Shown here one piece after another: positions 46,048 to 54,219 of a stretch of 64,000 bases of DNA (positions are counted from its first letter, which is position 1; each line of letters starts with the position of its first letter). This DNA comes from Burkholderiales bacterium. GTDB taxonomy: Bacteria > Pseudomonadota > Gammaproteobacteria > Burkholderiales > SHXO01. Under the pieces are notes generated by a model that did not search any database, was not told the origin of the DNA, and saw only the letters and a list, made by a program, of their open reading frames with translations. The translations under genes were made by a program, and so were the position numbers. The DNA is taken from positions 186,001-250,000 of the forward strand of contig JADZGB010000031.1 in assembly GCA_020854105.1 (NCBI GenBank), in the 5' to 3' direction.

Positions 46048-46077
46048 TTGACATGGTCACGACCGCGGCGGCATATT
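46048..46077 (+). promoter_or_regulatory. Plus-strand promoter TTGACA-N18-CATATT, second copy
   Basis: TTGACA (46048-46053) and CATATT (46072-46077) repeat the spacing and distance to the dyad seen at 43291-43320. It drives the lipoprotein gene at 46222 with a leader of about 138 nt. Confidence 0.7.
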
Positions 46078-46221
46078 CGCTCGAACCCATTTTTCTCCCT
46101 GATCCTTACATGTTCCGTGAGTACCCCGATGAAGTCGCCTGGCGCTGGTGCACGCTGCGTGCCGCAGTGGTCTGTCGATGCTGGTCGATGCGGCGAATGC
46201 CTCGACGCCGCAGAAGGGGAG

Positions 46222-46905
46222 ATGAGCGTGACGATTTTCCGGATACTTTCCTTCATCGCCTGCGCATCTGTTCTTGCCGGCTGCCTGGAGGGCAGCTCAC
46301 TGCAGGATCCGACAGCCGGCGACACAACCGAACAGCCGTTCGGCGACTCACGGGTCCACGAGTTCCGCCTCGACTTCTTCCACGCGAACAAGGCGGCGCT
46401 GCAGGCACACGACATCATCAACGCGCCCCACTACGAAGGATTTCTGGAACCGGACGAAGCAGGTCTGTACAAGGTGACGGTGGTCTACCGACGCGGCGGC
46501 CGTGAACAGTACATGATGATCGACCGCATCCGCTTCTCGAAACTTCCGGACACTTCGCCGTCAGCCTCCCGCTACGTGGTGACGATCGACCTCGGCCCGG
46601 CGAGCAGCGACGGGCAGCGGTTCCACTACGGCTATTTCTCGCGCCAGCGCGCCAAGGGCGCATGGTTCGCGCATGGCATGCCGGTGACTCCACGCGACGT
46701 TTTCGACGGACCGACCTTCGGCACGCGTGATGACCTGATGGATTTCGCGACCAGGGTTTTCTCCGACGATGGGGTGATGCACACAATCGATGTCGACGGT
46801 AGATCGCGGGATAATCCGGAGCACGTCAAGCTCATGGAACAGTTTCACGCATCGGTGGAACAGCGGCGGACGAGCGCCACGGAGAACGGGAGTGGCGTGA
46901 ATTGA
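46222..46905 (+). CDS. Lipoprotein, unknown
   Basis: 227 residues. The signal MSVTIFRILSFIACASVLAGC has a lipobox (LAGC), so the protein is membrane-anchored in the envelope. The mature part contains YKVTVVYRRGGREQYMMIDR, GYFSRQRAKGAWFAHGMPV and a charged C-terminus. No family recognised. AAGGGGAG precedes the ATG closely; GTG 46228 is an alternative. The stop overlaps the next start by 4 nt (TTGA). Confidence 0.78.
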   Translation: MSVTIFRILSFIACASVLAGCLEGSSLQDPTAGDTTEQPFGDSRVHEFRLDFFHANKAALQAHDIINAPHYEGFLEPDEAGLYKVTVVYRRGGREQYMMIDRIRFSKLPDTSPSASRYVVTIDLGPASSDGQRFHYGYFSRQRAKGAWFAHGMPVTPRDVFDGPTFGTRDDLMDFATRVFSDDGVMHTIDVDGRSRDNPEHVKLMEQFHASVEQRRTSATENGSGVN

Positions 46906-47600
46906 GCAAGTACACCAGAAACAGGCCCCCCTTCGGCGAGCAGTCGCGCCGACGCCGGAATCGGAAGTACATAGGGGTGAAGAACCGGATCCGGCATACG
47001 GCGCCGATTCTGGGCGGGCGGTTTACGACGCACGACTACCTGCACGGCGGGAACGGATGGATGGATGCCCTCTTTCTGGGCAGAAAGGCACCGGCCTTCT
47101 ATTGCCTCGCCTTGCAGACCACCTGGCATGCGTACAAAGAGGCGGTATTCAAGCGTGCTAGCAGGTTGTTCGAAGAGCGGTTTCCAGAGGCGGCGAGCCC
47201 TTATGCATGCGTCTGGGATCGTAAAACCCGCCTCTACCAACCGCATGGGAACGACGCACACCACTATCCGGAGCTCGTCGGCATGACGCGCTCAGCTTGG
47301 GAGGCACGCCAGAGCAGACTCATTGCCAATAGTGGGGAGGTCCAGGTTCATGAGGAGTGGAAGCTCCTGCGGAACTACACGCACGGCATCGGGCTGCATG
47401 CGTCGATCGATGCCCCGTTTCTGACGATCGACGCGATCAATATCTTCATCACCCGCTTTCTACGTACGGAAGCCGACTTTCGCGATCCGACCCCGCGCTC
47501 CTATCGCTACGAGCAGATCCCCTCCTGGGGCATGGAGATGAGTACCCTGATCGACTACACAGATTCGCGACCAATTAGCGAGGTCGACGACCAGGCGTAG
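46902..47600 (+). CDS. Hypothetical protein coupled to the lipoprotein
   Basis: 232 residues starting at TTG 46902, which overlaps the lipoprotein stop; GGGAG lies 9 nt upstream. It is very basic at the N-terminus (RRRRNRKYIGVKNRIR) and rich in His, Trp and Tyr (FYCLALQTTWHAYKEAV, GNDAHHYPELVG). No signal peptide or membrane segment is visible. Base composition looks less GC-rich than the flanking housekeeping genes. Not recognised; coupling suggests it acts with the lipoprotein. Confidence 0.7.
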   Translation: MSKYTRNRPPFGEQSRRRRNRKYIGVKNRIRHTAPILGGRFTTHDYLHGGNGWMDALFLGRKAPAFYCLALQTTWHAYKEAVFKRASRLFEERFPEAASPYACVWDRKTRLYQPHGNDAHHYPELVGMTRSAWEARQSRLIANSGEVQVHEEWKLLRNYTHGIGLHASIDAPFLTIDAINIFITRFLRTEADFRDPTPRSYRYEQIPSWGMEMSTLIDYTDSRPISEVDDQA

Positions 47601-47683
47601 TAGTCGACGAACCCGGGATCGTCATGCGGTCAGACATGGCGAGGTGATCCGGCATGAGCGATCCACATGCATGCGACCGTCGC

Positions 47684-48856
47684 TCATTTGTTGATATCCG
47701 GATCGTCACCCAGCTCGAAGGCGCGGTCCATGGCCTCGATCTTCCTCTCCAGTTCGTCGATCTCCTTCTGCTTCTCCGCCATGCGGATGTCGATCGACTG
47801 CAACTCGACGATCGGTTTCAGCTCCGCGTCGAGCGACCCGGCGGGCGGACGGGAGCTCCGTTTCGACCGGAAGAGCGAAATCCCGTTGTAGTAGATGTCG
47901 AAGCGCATTCCCGCTTCCGGCGCCGCACGCATGACGGAGCGAATCAGCGCGCCGGCCCGGACATGATCGGCGACGATGCGGTGCATATCCCGCGCTTCCT
48001 CCTCACCGGTGAACGCGACTACGACGATGCCGTTGTTGCGTGAGCCCGCGACCGCCTCTTCGTGAAGGTTTTCGCGCGAGTAGTGCGAGAGATCCACGTA
48101 AAGATCGATGCCTCGGCTGGCCGTCCCGGCAGTGCGTTCCCGGCGGGCCGAAACCGCTGGTTTTGCCATGGGAGGCACGGCAACGGACGGCGCGGAGCCC
48201 CCGCGCGCGGAGATCTCGAGCGGCGCACGCTCACGCGTCGCCTCCGCGATGGTGGCCGGCAGCCCTTCGGCGGGAACGCCCTGCATCAGCCTGGGATGTG
48301 GCGCGAAGGGCTGACTGGGAATGTCGCGCAGCCACAGCAGATCCAGCAAAGTCTGTTCGTGGCCCGTCTTCGTGCTCTCCTGCCACTCGCGATAGCCGCG
48401 CGTGGGCTGGAAGTGCCGGCCCTTGGCGTAGACGAAATGGTGCAGCCGGATGGCGTGCGCGAGCCGCGGATACGCCCGCGCCAGCGCGGGAAAGACGACG
48501 CGGTTGAAGCGCTCGGTTTCAGCGGCAGCCACCCGGCGGCCGGTAACACTCGCACCCGATCCATCGGTTGCCTGCGCCGGCTCGAAGGCGACGAACGCGG
48601 CGCGCGCATCGCCTTTGTGGAGTGCGACGATCGCGACTTCCGGTGGCTTGTGGCCAGCATGGGGAACGAACTCGGCCACGTGGTATGTGGCCGTGTCATC
48701 GTCGAGGAACATGCTCCCGTTCGTATATCCGTACGATGCCAGCTCGGCCGGCGCCGCGCCGAGGTTCCAGTACGACTGCGCAGCAACGTCGCCGCTGTTG
48801 ACGATGACAAGCAAAGCGGCGAACAGCATCGCGCAGGCGGAGTTCAACGTATTCAA
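47684..48856 (-). CDS. Exported hypothetical protein
   Basis: 390 residues from TTG 48856 (GAGG 9 nt upstream); ATG 48829 would shorten the signal. The N-terminus ending SGDVAAQ is a signal peptide. A beta-rich region (TATYHVAEFVPHAGHKPPEVAIVAL) comes first, then a middle segment of low complexity. Then comes a domain with NGIVVVAFTGEEEARDMHRI and RFDIYYNGISLF, and finally a coiled coil ending AFELGDDPDINK. The last 27 residues recur in the remnant at 45632. It is the last gene of the site 4 unit. Not recognised. Confidence 0.75.
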   Translation of the reverse strand: MNTLNSACAMLFAALLVIVNSGDVAAQSYWNLGAAPAELASYGYTNGSMFLDDDTATYHVAEFVPHAGHKPPEVAIVALHKGDARAAFVAFEPAQATDGSGASVTGRRVAAAETERFNRVVFPALARAYPRLAHAIRLHHFVYAKGRHFQPTRGYREWQESTKTGHEQTLLDLLWLRDIPSQPFAPHPRLMQGVPAEGLPATIAEATRERAPLEISARGGSAPSVAVPPMAKPAVSARRERTAGTASRGIDLYVDLSHYSRENLHEEAVAGSRNNGIVVVAFTGEEEARDMHRIVADHVRAGALIRSVMRAAPEAGMRFDIYYNGISLFRSKRSSRPPAGSLDAELKPIVELQSIDIRMAEKQKEIDELERKIEAMDRAFELGDDPDINK

Positions 48857-48946
48857 GGGTGAAGTCCTCTTCGATCGTCATGCGACGACACGAAAGAATG
48901 TGACGAGTTTCCTCGAGATTATTGCGTGCTGGAGGATGGCTGGAAA

Positions 48947-49513
48947 TCAACGGATCAGCAGATAGGCCTTGTAACCGGGCTCGGCCGCCGTGAGCACTTC
49001 ACGGACCTCGGTATAGCTGCGCAGATCCCGGCACCTGTCGCCGGATAGCGGAGCAGTTTCACGCGTGCAGGCGTATTTGACCCAGAGCCTCTCATGCAGC
49101 GCGTCCGACACATCCTTCATGCTCGGGAACGCAAAAAGCAGTTTGTCGTCGACTCTCCTGGCGATACCGTAAGAATAGCGTGCTTCCCTGCTTGTCTCGC
49201 CGTCCTTGCCGATGATCCCGAGCTGGACGAGGAGAAGTTCCTTCTCGGCATTCAAGTCGGCAAACGCGACTTCGGCAAACTGCTGATCGGCACTGAAGAC
49301 AGCGTATTTCCTCTCGGACCGCTTCAACGTGTACAACGCTGACGAATCCGTTTCCCATCGGGTGGGATCACGACTGTCCTGCTGAAACAGCAACATCTGC
49401 GTACTGCCCCGGAACGGGAAGACGAGATCCTTCTCGGGAACGAGCGGCGCGGAGGAGCCCAGGCAGCCCGCCAGGAGCAGGCAGACCGTAAACAACGCGA
49501 AGCACCTCTTCAT
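48947..49513 (-). CDS. Lipoprotein, unknown
   Basis: 188 residues. MKRCFALFTVCLLLAGC is a lipoprotein signal with lipobox LAGC. The mature part reads as a small beta-rich domain (FRGSTQMLLFQQD, YTLKRSERKYAVF, EVAFADLNAEKELLLVQLG), with a C-terminal pair of cysteines (YACTRET and DRCRDL). Second gene of the unit behind site 4, 12 nt after the small membrane protein. Confidence 0.78.
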   Translation of the reverse strand: MKRCFALFTVCLLLAGCLGSSAPLVPEKDLVFPFRGSTQMLLFQQDSRDPTRWETDSSALYTLKRSERKYAVFSADQQFAEVAFADLNAEKELLLVQLGIIGKDGETSREARYSYGIARRVDDKLLFAFPSMKDVSDALHERLWVKYACTRETAPLSGDRCRDLRSYTEVREVLTAAEPGYKAYLLIR

Positions 49514-49525
49514 AGGACGTGACCC

Positions 49526-49753
49526 TCACGGCTGCCGCGGGCTACGGCTGTTGTCCCCGAAACCATCGGGAATCGCCATCCAGAAGCTGCCGCCGAGCAA
49601 CAAGCCCAGCGCCCATGGCCACAGGCTCGCCCAGCTCGTGACATCCCGTCCGTCCAGTTGAAAGATGAACAGGAAGAACGTCCATGACACCGCCAGCAGA
49701 CCCGCAATGCCGCCGGGAATCCTGAACAGCAACCACTTCGTAACGCCGCTCAT
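49526..49753 (-). CDS. Small inner-membrane protein, unknown
   Basis: 75 residues with two membrane helices (about 8-28 and 40-58) and the aromatic, Gly-rich ends WPWALGLLLGGSFWMAIPDGFGD. A tandem ATG pair (49756, 49753) follows GGAGAGG; the second ATG has the better spacing. First gene behind the TAGGCT promoter of site 4. Confidence 0.7.
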   Translation of the reverse strand: MSGVTKWLLFRIPGGIAGLLAVSWTFFLFIFQLDGRDVTSWASLWPWALGLLLGGSFWMAIPDGFGDNSRSPRQP

Positions 49754-49783
49754 CATCCTCTCCTCGCTGTCGACCGGATCCCC

Positions 49784-49828
49784 AGCCTAGCTCCTGGCAA
49801 TGCCAGACGCGAGTAACACTTTCTGTTA
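49784..49828 (-). promoter_or_regulatory. Site 4: TAAC-N7-GTTA dyad with TAGGCT -10 box
   Basis: The dyad is at 49814-49828, and TAGGCT (49784-49789) starts exactly 24 nt beyond it on the minus strand. It heads the unit 49753-49526, 49513-48947, 48856-47684. The other side is the 3' end of the sensor kinase gene. Confidence 0.8.
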
Positions 49829-49839
49829 GCACACCATAG

Positions 49840-51180
49840 CTATGCACCGGAGCGGGAGAACTGCAGCGTCACCTCGAATCCAGGCTGCCTGTTCTGCAGC
49901 AGGATCCTGGCACCATGCCGGATCGCGACCGCCTGCACCAGGCGCAGGCCGAAGCCGTGGCCTGCCGCGGGACCGTTCGAGCCGGCGGCTATCAATTGCG
50001 TCAGATCCTCGCTTGACGCGCCCGGCCCTTGGTCCCGTACCGAGATCGTCACCGCCTGCTCCTCGGCCCGTGCCATGACCTTCACCGTGCTTCCCGGTGG
50101 TGAGTGCTTCAGTGCATTCTCGATGAGATTCATCAGCGCGCTGCGCAGCAGCTCCTCCACGCCGTGAATCGCCGCGCCGGTGGCACCGGAAGTGTCCACG
50201 ACGAGATCGACAGCGCCGAGCTGCGCGGCGTCTCGATATACGTCAGCGGCTGCGCTGACCAGCGCCGACGCATCCAGTGCCCGCGTCTCGAAGCCCGGAC
50301 TGGCTTCGATGCGTGCGAGCGTGAGGATTTGCCGCAGCAGCTCGATCAGCCGCTCCGTGGTCTCGACGAAGCGGGACGCACCACTCGCCCGGGCTTCATC
50401 ATGCAGATGCGAGAGCTCGCGATTCAGCTCGTGTGCCGCCGTCTGGCTGAATGCATCCAGACCCTTCACCAGCCGTTCCATCTCCGCGAGCGCACGATTG
50501 ATGTTGCTCCCCAGCCGCGCAAGCTCGTCACCACCGACGATGATGTCCGGGGAGACGCGCTGCTTCAGATCGCCACGGCGCAGCCCATCGAACACGGCGT
50601 TGGTCGCGACAATGCGCTGGCGGAACTGCCGTGCGGTACGCAGGGTGAGCATCGATGCCAGTGCGGCGAATCCTGCCAGTCCCAGCAGCGCGGCAGGCAG
50701 GAACTCGCGCAGCATGGCATCCACCGGTTCCAGCCGACGCCCCACCAGCAGCGGGAAGTCGCCTTCCAGCAGCGTCGCCGCCCCCACGATGCGGCCCGCG
50801 GAGACGCCGGCTTGCGCGCCATCGAAGCGCAGGCGTCCGGCTGCAGCAGGCAATCCGTCCGGCCAGCGTTCGAGATTGCCGACGAACTTCGAACCGTCGC
50901 GACGCAGGAGCAGATAGAGGCCTTGGGTGGGCGCATCATCCGGCTCCAGCTGCGTGCGGTATTCGATCTCGTCGGCGAAGGCAATGACCTTGAGCGCCTC
51001 GGCATGCCGCGCGAGCACGCGCATCTCCGCCGCGATATCGGCGTGCGCCGCACGCTCGGCGGCATGCATCAGAGTGAGCAGGGCGGCTGCAACCAGGGCG
51101 ACATAGAGCAACAATGCCAGCAGGAGATTGGCGATCAGCACGCGCCGCAGCAGCGGCCGTTGCGCGGCCGGGCTGCTCAT
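49840..51180 (-). CDS. Sensor histidine kinase, partner of the OmpR-type regulator
   Basis: 446 residues: membrane helix 12-38, a periplasmic sensor of about 120 residues, a second helix about 160-180, HAMP, then the kinase core. The H-box reads AAHELNRELSHL with H250 but lacks the usual Pro, so it is divergent. The N-box (NLIENALKHSP), G-box (DQGPGAS) and GHGFGLRLV are normal. The start overlaps the regulator stop (ATGA). It likely senses an envelope signal and controls the surrounding TAAC-N7-GTTA promoters. Confidence 0.88.
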   Translation of the reverse strand: MSSPAAQRPLLRRVLIANLLLALLLYVALVAAALLTLMHAAERAAHADIAAEMRVLARHAEALKVIAFADEIEYRTQLEPDDAPTQGLYLLLRRDGSKFVGNLERWPDGLPAAAGRLRFDGAQAGVSAGRIVGAATLLEGDFPLLVGRRLEPVDAMLREFLPAALLGLAGFAALASMLTLRTARQFRQRIVATNAVFDGLRRGDLKQRVSPDIIVGGDELARLGSNINRALAEMERLVKGLDAFSQTAAHELNRELSHLHDEARASGASRFVETTERLIELLRQILTLARIEASPGFETRALDASALVSAAADVYRDAAQLGAVDLVVDTSGATGAAIHGVEELLRSALMNLIENALKHSPPGSTVKVMARAEEQAVTISVRDQGPGASSEDLTQLIAAGSNGPAAGHGFGLRLVQAVAIRHGARILLQNRQPGFEVTLQFSRSGA

Positions 51181-51902
51181 GCGGACATCACGAGCCGGTA
51201 GCCAAGCCGTCCGCCGGTTTCCACCACCGGCCCGTCCGCGCAAATCACCAGAGCTTCCCGCAGGCGCCGGATGGCAACGTTGATGACGTAATCGCGCGGG
51301 GCGACCCGCGCCTGATCCGGCCACACCGCGCGCCACAGTGCCTGGCGGCTGACCCATTCACCGCGATGGGCAGCCAGTGTGGCCAGCAACCGGAACGTGA
51401 GTGGCATCAGCTCGAGCCGCTGGTCGGCCCAGATCGCCACCCGACTCTCCGTTCGCAACTCGAGCCTGTCCCACACGATCACCGATTCCGGCATGCGCAC
51501 GCTCGCCACACGGCGGGCCAGTGCGCGCAGCCTCGCCTTGAGCTCGTCCATGTCGAACGGCTTGTCGATATAGTCGTCGGCTCCCTGATCGAGGCCGTGG
51601 ACATGATCCGCGACGGCGGACAGACGGCTCGCGACCAGCGTGCCGGGCGGCGCGCCCTCGAGATCGCGGAACCATACCAGCAGGTCCAGTCCATCCTCGC
51701 CGTCGGCCAGCATGCGGTCGAGGTAGATCAGGTCGACGGGCTCGCACGACAGCAGCTCTCGCGCAGCCCGAACCGTTTCGACGTGGCGATGCCGCCAGCC
51801 GAGCCCGTCGATGACACCGAAAACCTGCGCTGCCAGCGGGCGGTCGTCTTCCACCACCAGCACCGTCAACGCGCCTGCGGGATCAGCCGTTTCCGTGCGC
51901 AT
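51177..51902 (-). CDS. OmpR/PhoB-type response regulator
   Basis: 241 residues. The receiver has acidic E18-D20, phosphoacceptor D62 in IYLDRMLADG and the KPF lysine. The C-terminal winged helix has RDYVINVAIRRLREAL as recognition helix region and GRLGYRLV as the wing. It is a functional-looking transcription factor, first gene of the pair with the kinase, and the best candidate to bind the five TAAC-N7-GTTA sites. Site 5 lies about 100 nt upstream of its start, so autoregulation is possible. Confidence 0.92.
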   Translation of the reverse strand: MRTETADPAGALTVLVVEDDRPLAAQVFGVIDGLGWRHRHVETVRAARELLSCEPVDLIYLDRMLADGEDGLDLLVWFRDLEGAPPGTLVASRLSAVADHVHGLDQGADDYIDKPFDMDELKARLRALARRVASVRMPESVIVWDRLELRTESRVAIWADQRLELMPLTFRLLATLAAHRGEWVSRQALWRAVWPDQARVAPRDYVINVAIRRLREALVICADGPVVETGGRLGYRLVMSA

Positions 51903-51999
51903 GCTTTCCTGTCATCATTGCCCGCCTAACGACTGAAGACAATGGGTAGAGCGTAGCCGAAGTGCATGCTTTTCGGGTAAGCGGGTCGCCTGCCACGTC

Positions 52000-52014
52000 T
52001 AACAAATCCGGTTA
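52000..52014. promoter_or_regulatory. Site 5: CTAAC-N7-GTTAG dyad between regulator and lipoprotein
   Basis: The dyad matches the others but no TAGG-type hexamer is found 24 nt away on either strand. It sits 19 nt before the lipoprotein ATG at 52033 and about 100 nt before the regulator gene. It may work by a different geometry, for example repression or autoregulation. Confidence 0.6.
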
Positions 52015-52032
52015 GTGAAGAAATCCCGATCC

Positions 52033-52770
52033 ATGACGCACCACTGGCGCTGGCTGCCGGGTGCCCTGGTAGTGCTGCTGGCGGGCGCCTGCACCACCAC
52101 TCCGGACGCCCCTGGGAAATCGGCGCTGACGCTGGAGAGAATGCAGCAGGCGGCGGTCGATTTCACGCGTGCCCGCGATGCCGGCGATGCACTGGCGATG
52201 GCGCGCGCAGCGGGCGTGCGACGGCCCTTCGACCACCTCACGCGCGCGCCAGGCTTCCTGCACTCCGCTGTCATGTTCGAGGAGGCTCGGCGAGCTGCGG
52301 CAGGCAACGAGGAGTTGCTCGCGCAGATCGACGAGCTCGAAAACCGGGCTTCAGGACCGTCCTTTCGCGCATTCTCCGGGGGCGGCCAGCTCGCGGAGAA
52401 ACTGGCCAGCCGCTGCAGGTTCGAGCACGACGCCGCCAGCGCGTCACCGCTGCCGGCACAGCGTCTTCCTGTGGGAGACAGACAGCCGCCGAGTTGCGTC
52501 CTGACGGTCGATGCCAAGACCAGCGTGCAACTGCGTGTGGACGTACGAGCACGCCGCACCCTCTTCGTCTATGTCGAGAGCAAGGCGGGCGCCGATCTGG
52601 CGCTCACCATCATCGATCCTGCGGTCACCAAGCCGATCTGCAGCGAGTCTCAGCCGCATGGCTACCAGGCGTGCAAGTGGCGCCCCGGCAGAGCGGCCAC
52701 GGGAATCGTCGAGATTCGCAACGACGGCAATACATCGGTGTCGGCCTTGTTGATCGCGCGCCAGAGTTGA
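52033..52770 (+). CDS. Lipoprotein, unknown, adjacent to site 5
   Basis: 245 residues from ATG 52033; GTG 52015 would start immediately after the dyad and leave no ribosome site. MTHHWRWLPGALVVLLAGAC has a lipobox (LAGAC). An Ala-rich helical part (50-120) precedes a C-terminal beta domain (RTLFVYVESKAGADLALTI, GIVEIRNDGNTSVSALL) resembling pre-peptidase-type envelope folds. Two cysteines there (PICSES, QACKW) may pair. No family assigned. Confidence 0.75.
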   Translation: MTHHWRWLPGALVVLLAGACTTTPDAPGKSALTLERMQQAAVDFTRARDAGDALAMARAAGVRRPFDHLTRAPGFLHSAVMFEEARRAAAGNEELLAQIDELENRASGPSFRAFSGGGQLAEKLASRCRFEHDAASASPLPAQRLPVGDRQPPSCVLTVDAKTSVQLRVDVRARRTLFVYVESKAGADLALTIIDPAVTKPICSESQPHGYQACKWRPGRAATGIVEIRNDGNTSVSALLIARQS

Positions 52771-53002
52771 TCGCACCTCGGCAGCGGCACAGATGGAAGC
52801 GGTAGCGCCGGCGGATTGCCGAGGAGAAGGCGGAGAACGGGCTGGCATTTCGCTGGATCCCGGCTTGCGCCGGGACGACGGGGATCCGTCATTGCAACGC
52901 AAGCGGGAGTCCATGGTTGGCGATACGTCACGCTCGGATCAGCGCGTCGCCCACTGCAGTTTCGCTACACTTCGCCACTGACCAAACCGGGACGAGAACG
53001 AC
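52771..53002. repeat. Intergenic stretch with REP-like unit
   Basis: Near 52851-52890 CTGGATCCCGGCTTGCG-type sequence and CGCCGGGACGACGG form an imperfect hairpin of the same family as 30462 and 36546. The rest shows no gene. Confidence 0.5.
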
Positions 53003-54100
53003 ATGATCGGATCGCCGCATGGACTGCGCGTGCGCCGGATGTGCATGCCGCTGCTGGCGGCAGCACTGCTGCCTGCAGTGGCGATCGCGCAGCCTTCGGC
53101 GCCGGCGGCTGGACCGCCTGCCGCATCCTCCGCGCCCAGGACCGCCGCACCCGAGCCGTCGGCGCCGGCGGCGGTTCCGGCCGAAGCGCCGGTGATGGCG
53201 CTGCAGCACTGGCGCCAGCGCATGCGCGATGCGATTCAGCAGCACATGACGCCGCCGGCATCCATTCCGCTCGATGCGCAGGTGGAGCTGGAAGTCTCGC
53301 TGCTCCCCAGCGGCCTGGCGGCCGACGTGACCACGCACCGCGCCAGTGGCTATCCCGACCTGGATGCCTCGCTGCGGCGCGCAGTGCTGGTGGCCACGCC
53401 CCTGCCGCTGCCCGGCGACCAGGCGAGTTACGAGCGCCTGCGCCGCTTCTCCGTCCTGTACGAAGTACGCAGCGGCGTGCGCGTGGTGGACGCGCATCCG
53501 GCACCGACCGAGCTGCAGCGCCAGGCCGCGTTCTCGTGCCGCGCCCATGGCGTCGCCGCCGCTCCCGCGTGCGCCGCCCAGGGCTCGCGCACCGATCTGC
53601 TCACCTGCTATGCACAGGCCGTGCGTGCGCGCGCGGTGGCAACGGCCCTGGCCTGCGGCCCCGCGGTCTATCCGCTGGAAACACGCAGGACCAGGCTGGA
53701 GGGCACGGTGCAGGTGGGCATCAGCTTCGAGGGCAGCGGACGGCTGGGCGCGGTGACGGTCGCCCATTCGAGCGGACACCATCTGCTCGACCAGCGCGCG
53801 CTGGAACTGGTGCGCGAATCCATGCTGCCTCCGCCGCCGGAGCTGGTGGCGACGCCCTTCGTCGTGCAGGTGCCGGTGGTGTTCCAGATGCAGCGCAGTG
53901 ACGGCAGCGCGACGACGGATGCGGCGACGGATGCACCTGCCGCAGCTGCCGCCGCGCCGGACGCGGCGCCGGCGCGGGCGCAGGCCGCACCGGCCAAGGC
54001 CACACCGGCCAAGGCGAAGGCCAAGCCGAACAGCGCGACGAAGAAGAAGCCGGTGAAGAAAAAGAAGAAGAAGTCTCCCAGCCGCAAGCGGCGGGTCTGA
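53003..54100 (+). CDS. Periplasmic protein with two TonB/TolA-like C-terminal domains
   Basis: 365 residues with a signal peptide ending PAVAIA and a Pro/Ala linker. The first domain (about 68-160) has the TolA-C pattern LDASLRRAVLVATPLPLP. The second (about 230-295) has the TonB pattern GTVQVGISFEGSGRLGAV and a hydrophobic end FVVQVPVVFQ. The last 60 residues are Ala/Lys-rich, ending in a run of lysines and arginines. Unlike TonB it has no lasting membrane anchor if the signal is cleaved. Its role is unknown. Confidence 0.75.
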   Translation: MIGSPHGLRVRRMCMPLLAAALLPAVAIAQPSAPAAGPPAASSAPRTAAPEPSAPAAVPAEAPVMALQHWRQRMRDAIQQHMTPPASIPLDAQVELEVSLLPSGLAADVTTHRASGYPDLDASLRRAVLVATPLPLPGDQASYERLRRFSVLYEVRSGVRVVDAHPAPTELQRQAAFSCRAHGVAAAPACAAQGSRTDLLTCYAQAVRARAVATALACGPAVYPLETRRTRLEGTVQVGISFEGSGRLGAVTVAHSSGHHLLDQRALELVRESMLPPPPELVATPFVVQVPVVFQMQRSDGSATTDAATDAPAAAAAAPDAAPARAQAAPAKATPAKAKAKPNSATKKKPVKKKKKKSPSRKRRV

Positions 54101-54219
54101 GCGCCGCATCACCAGGCGAACCTCTGCCTCACGCCGCCCCGCCGGGCTGCCCCGGCACCCGCCTGGCGCGAGAGGCGGGAAAGTGCGCGTGCGCCGCGAT
54201 GCCTGCCTTCTTCCCCTCC

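Noticed and set aside
41936..52014. TAAC-N7-GTTA dyads as transposon ends
   Set aside because: No transposase or target duplication is associated, and the fixed 24-nt distance to a -10 hexamer argues for promoter function.
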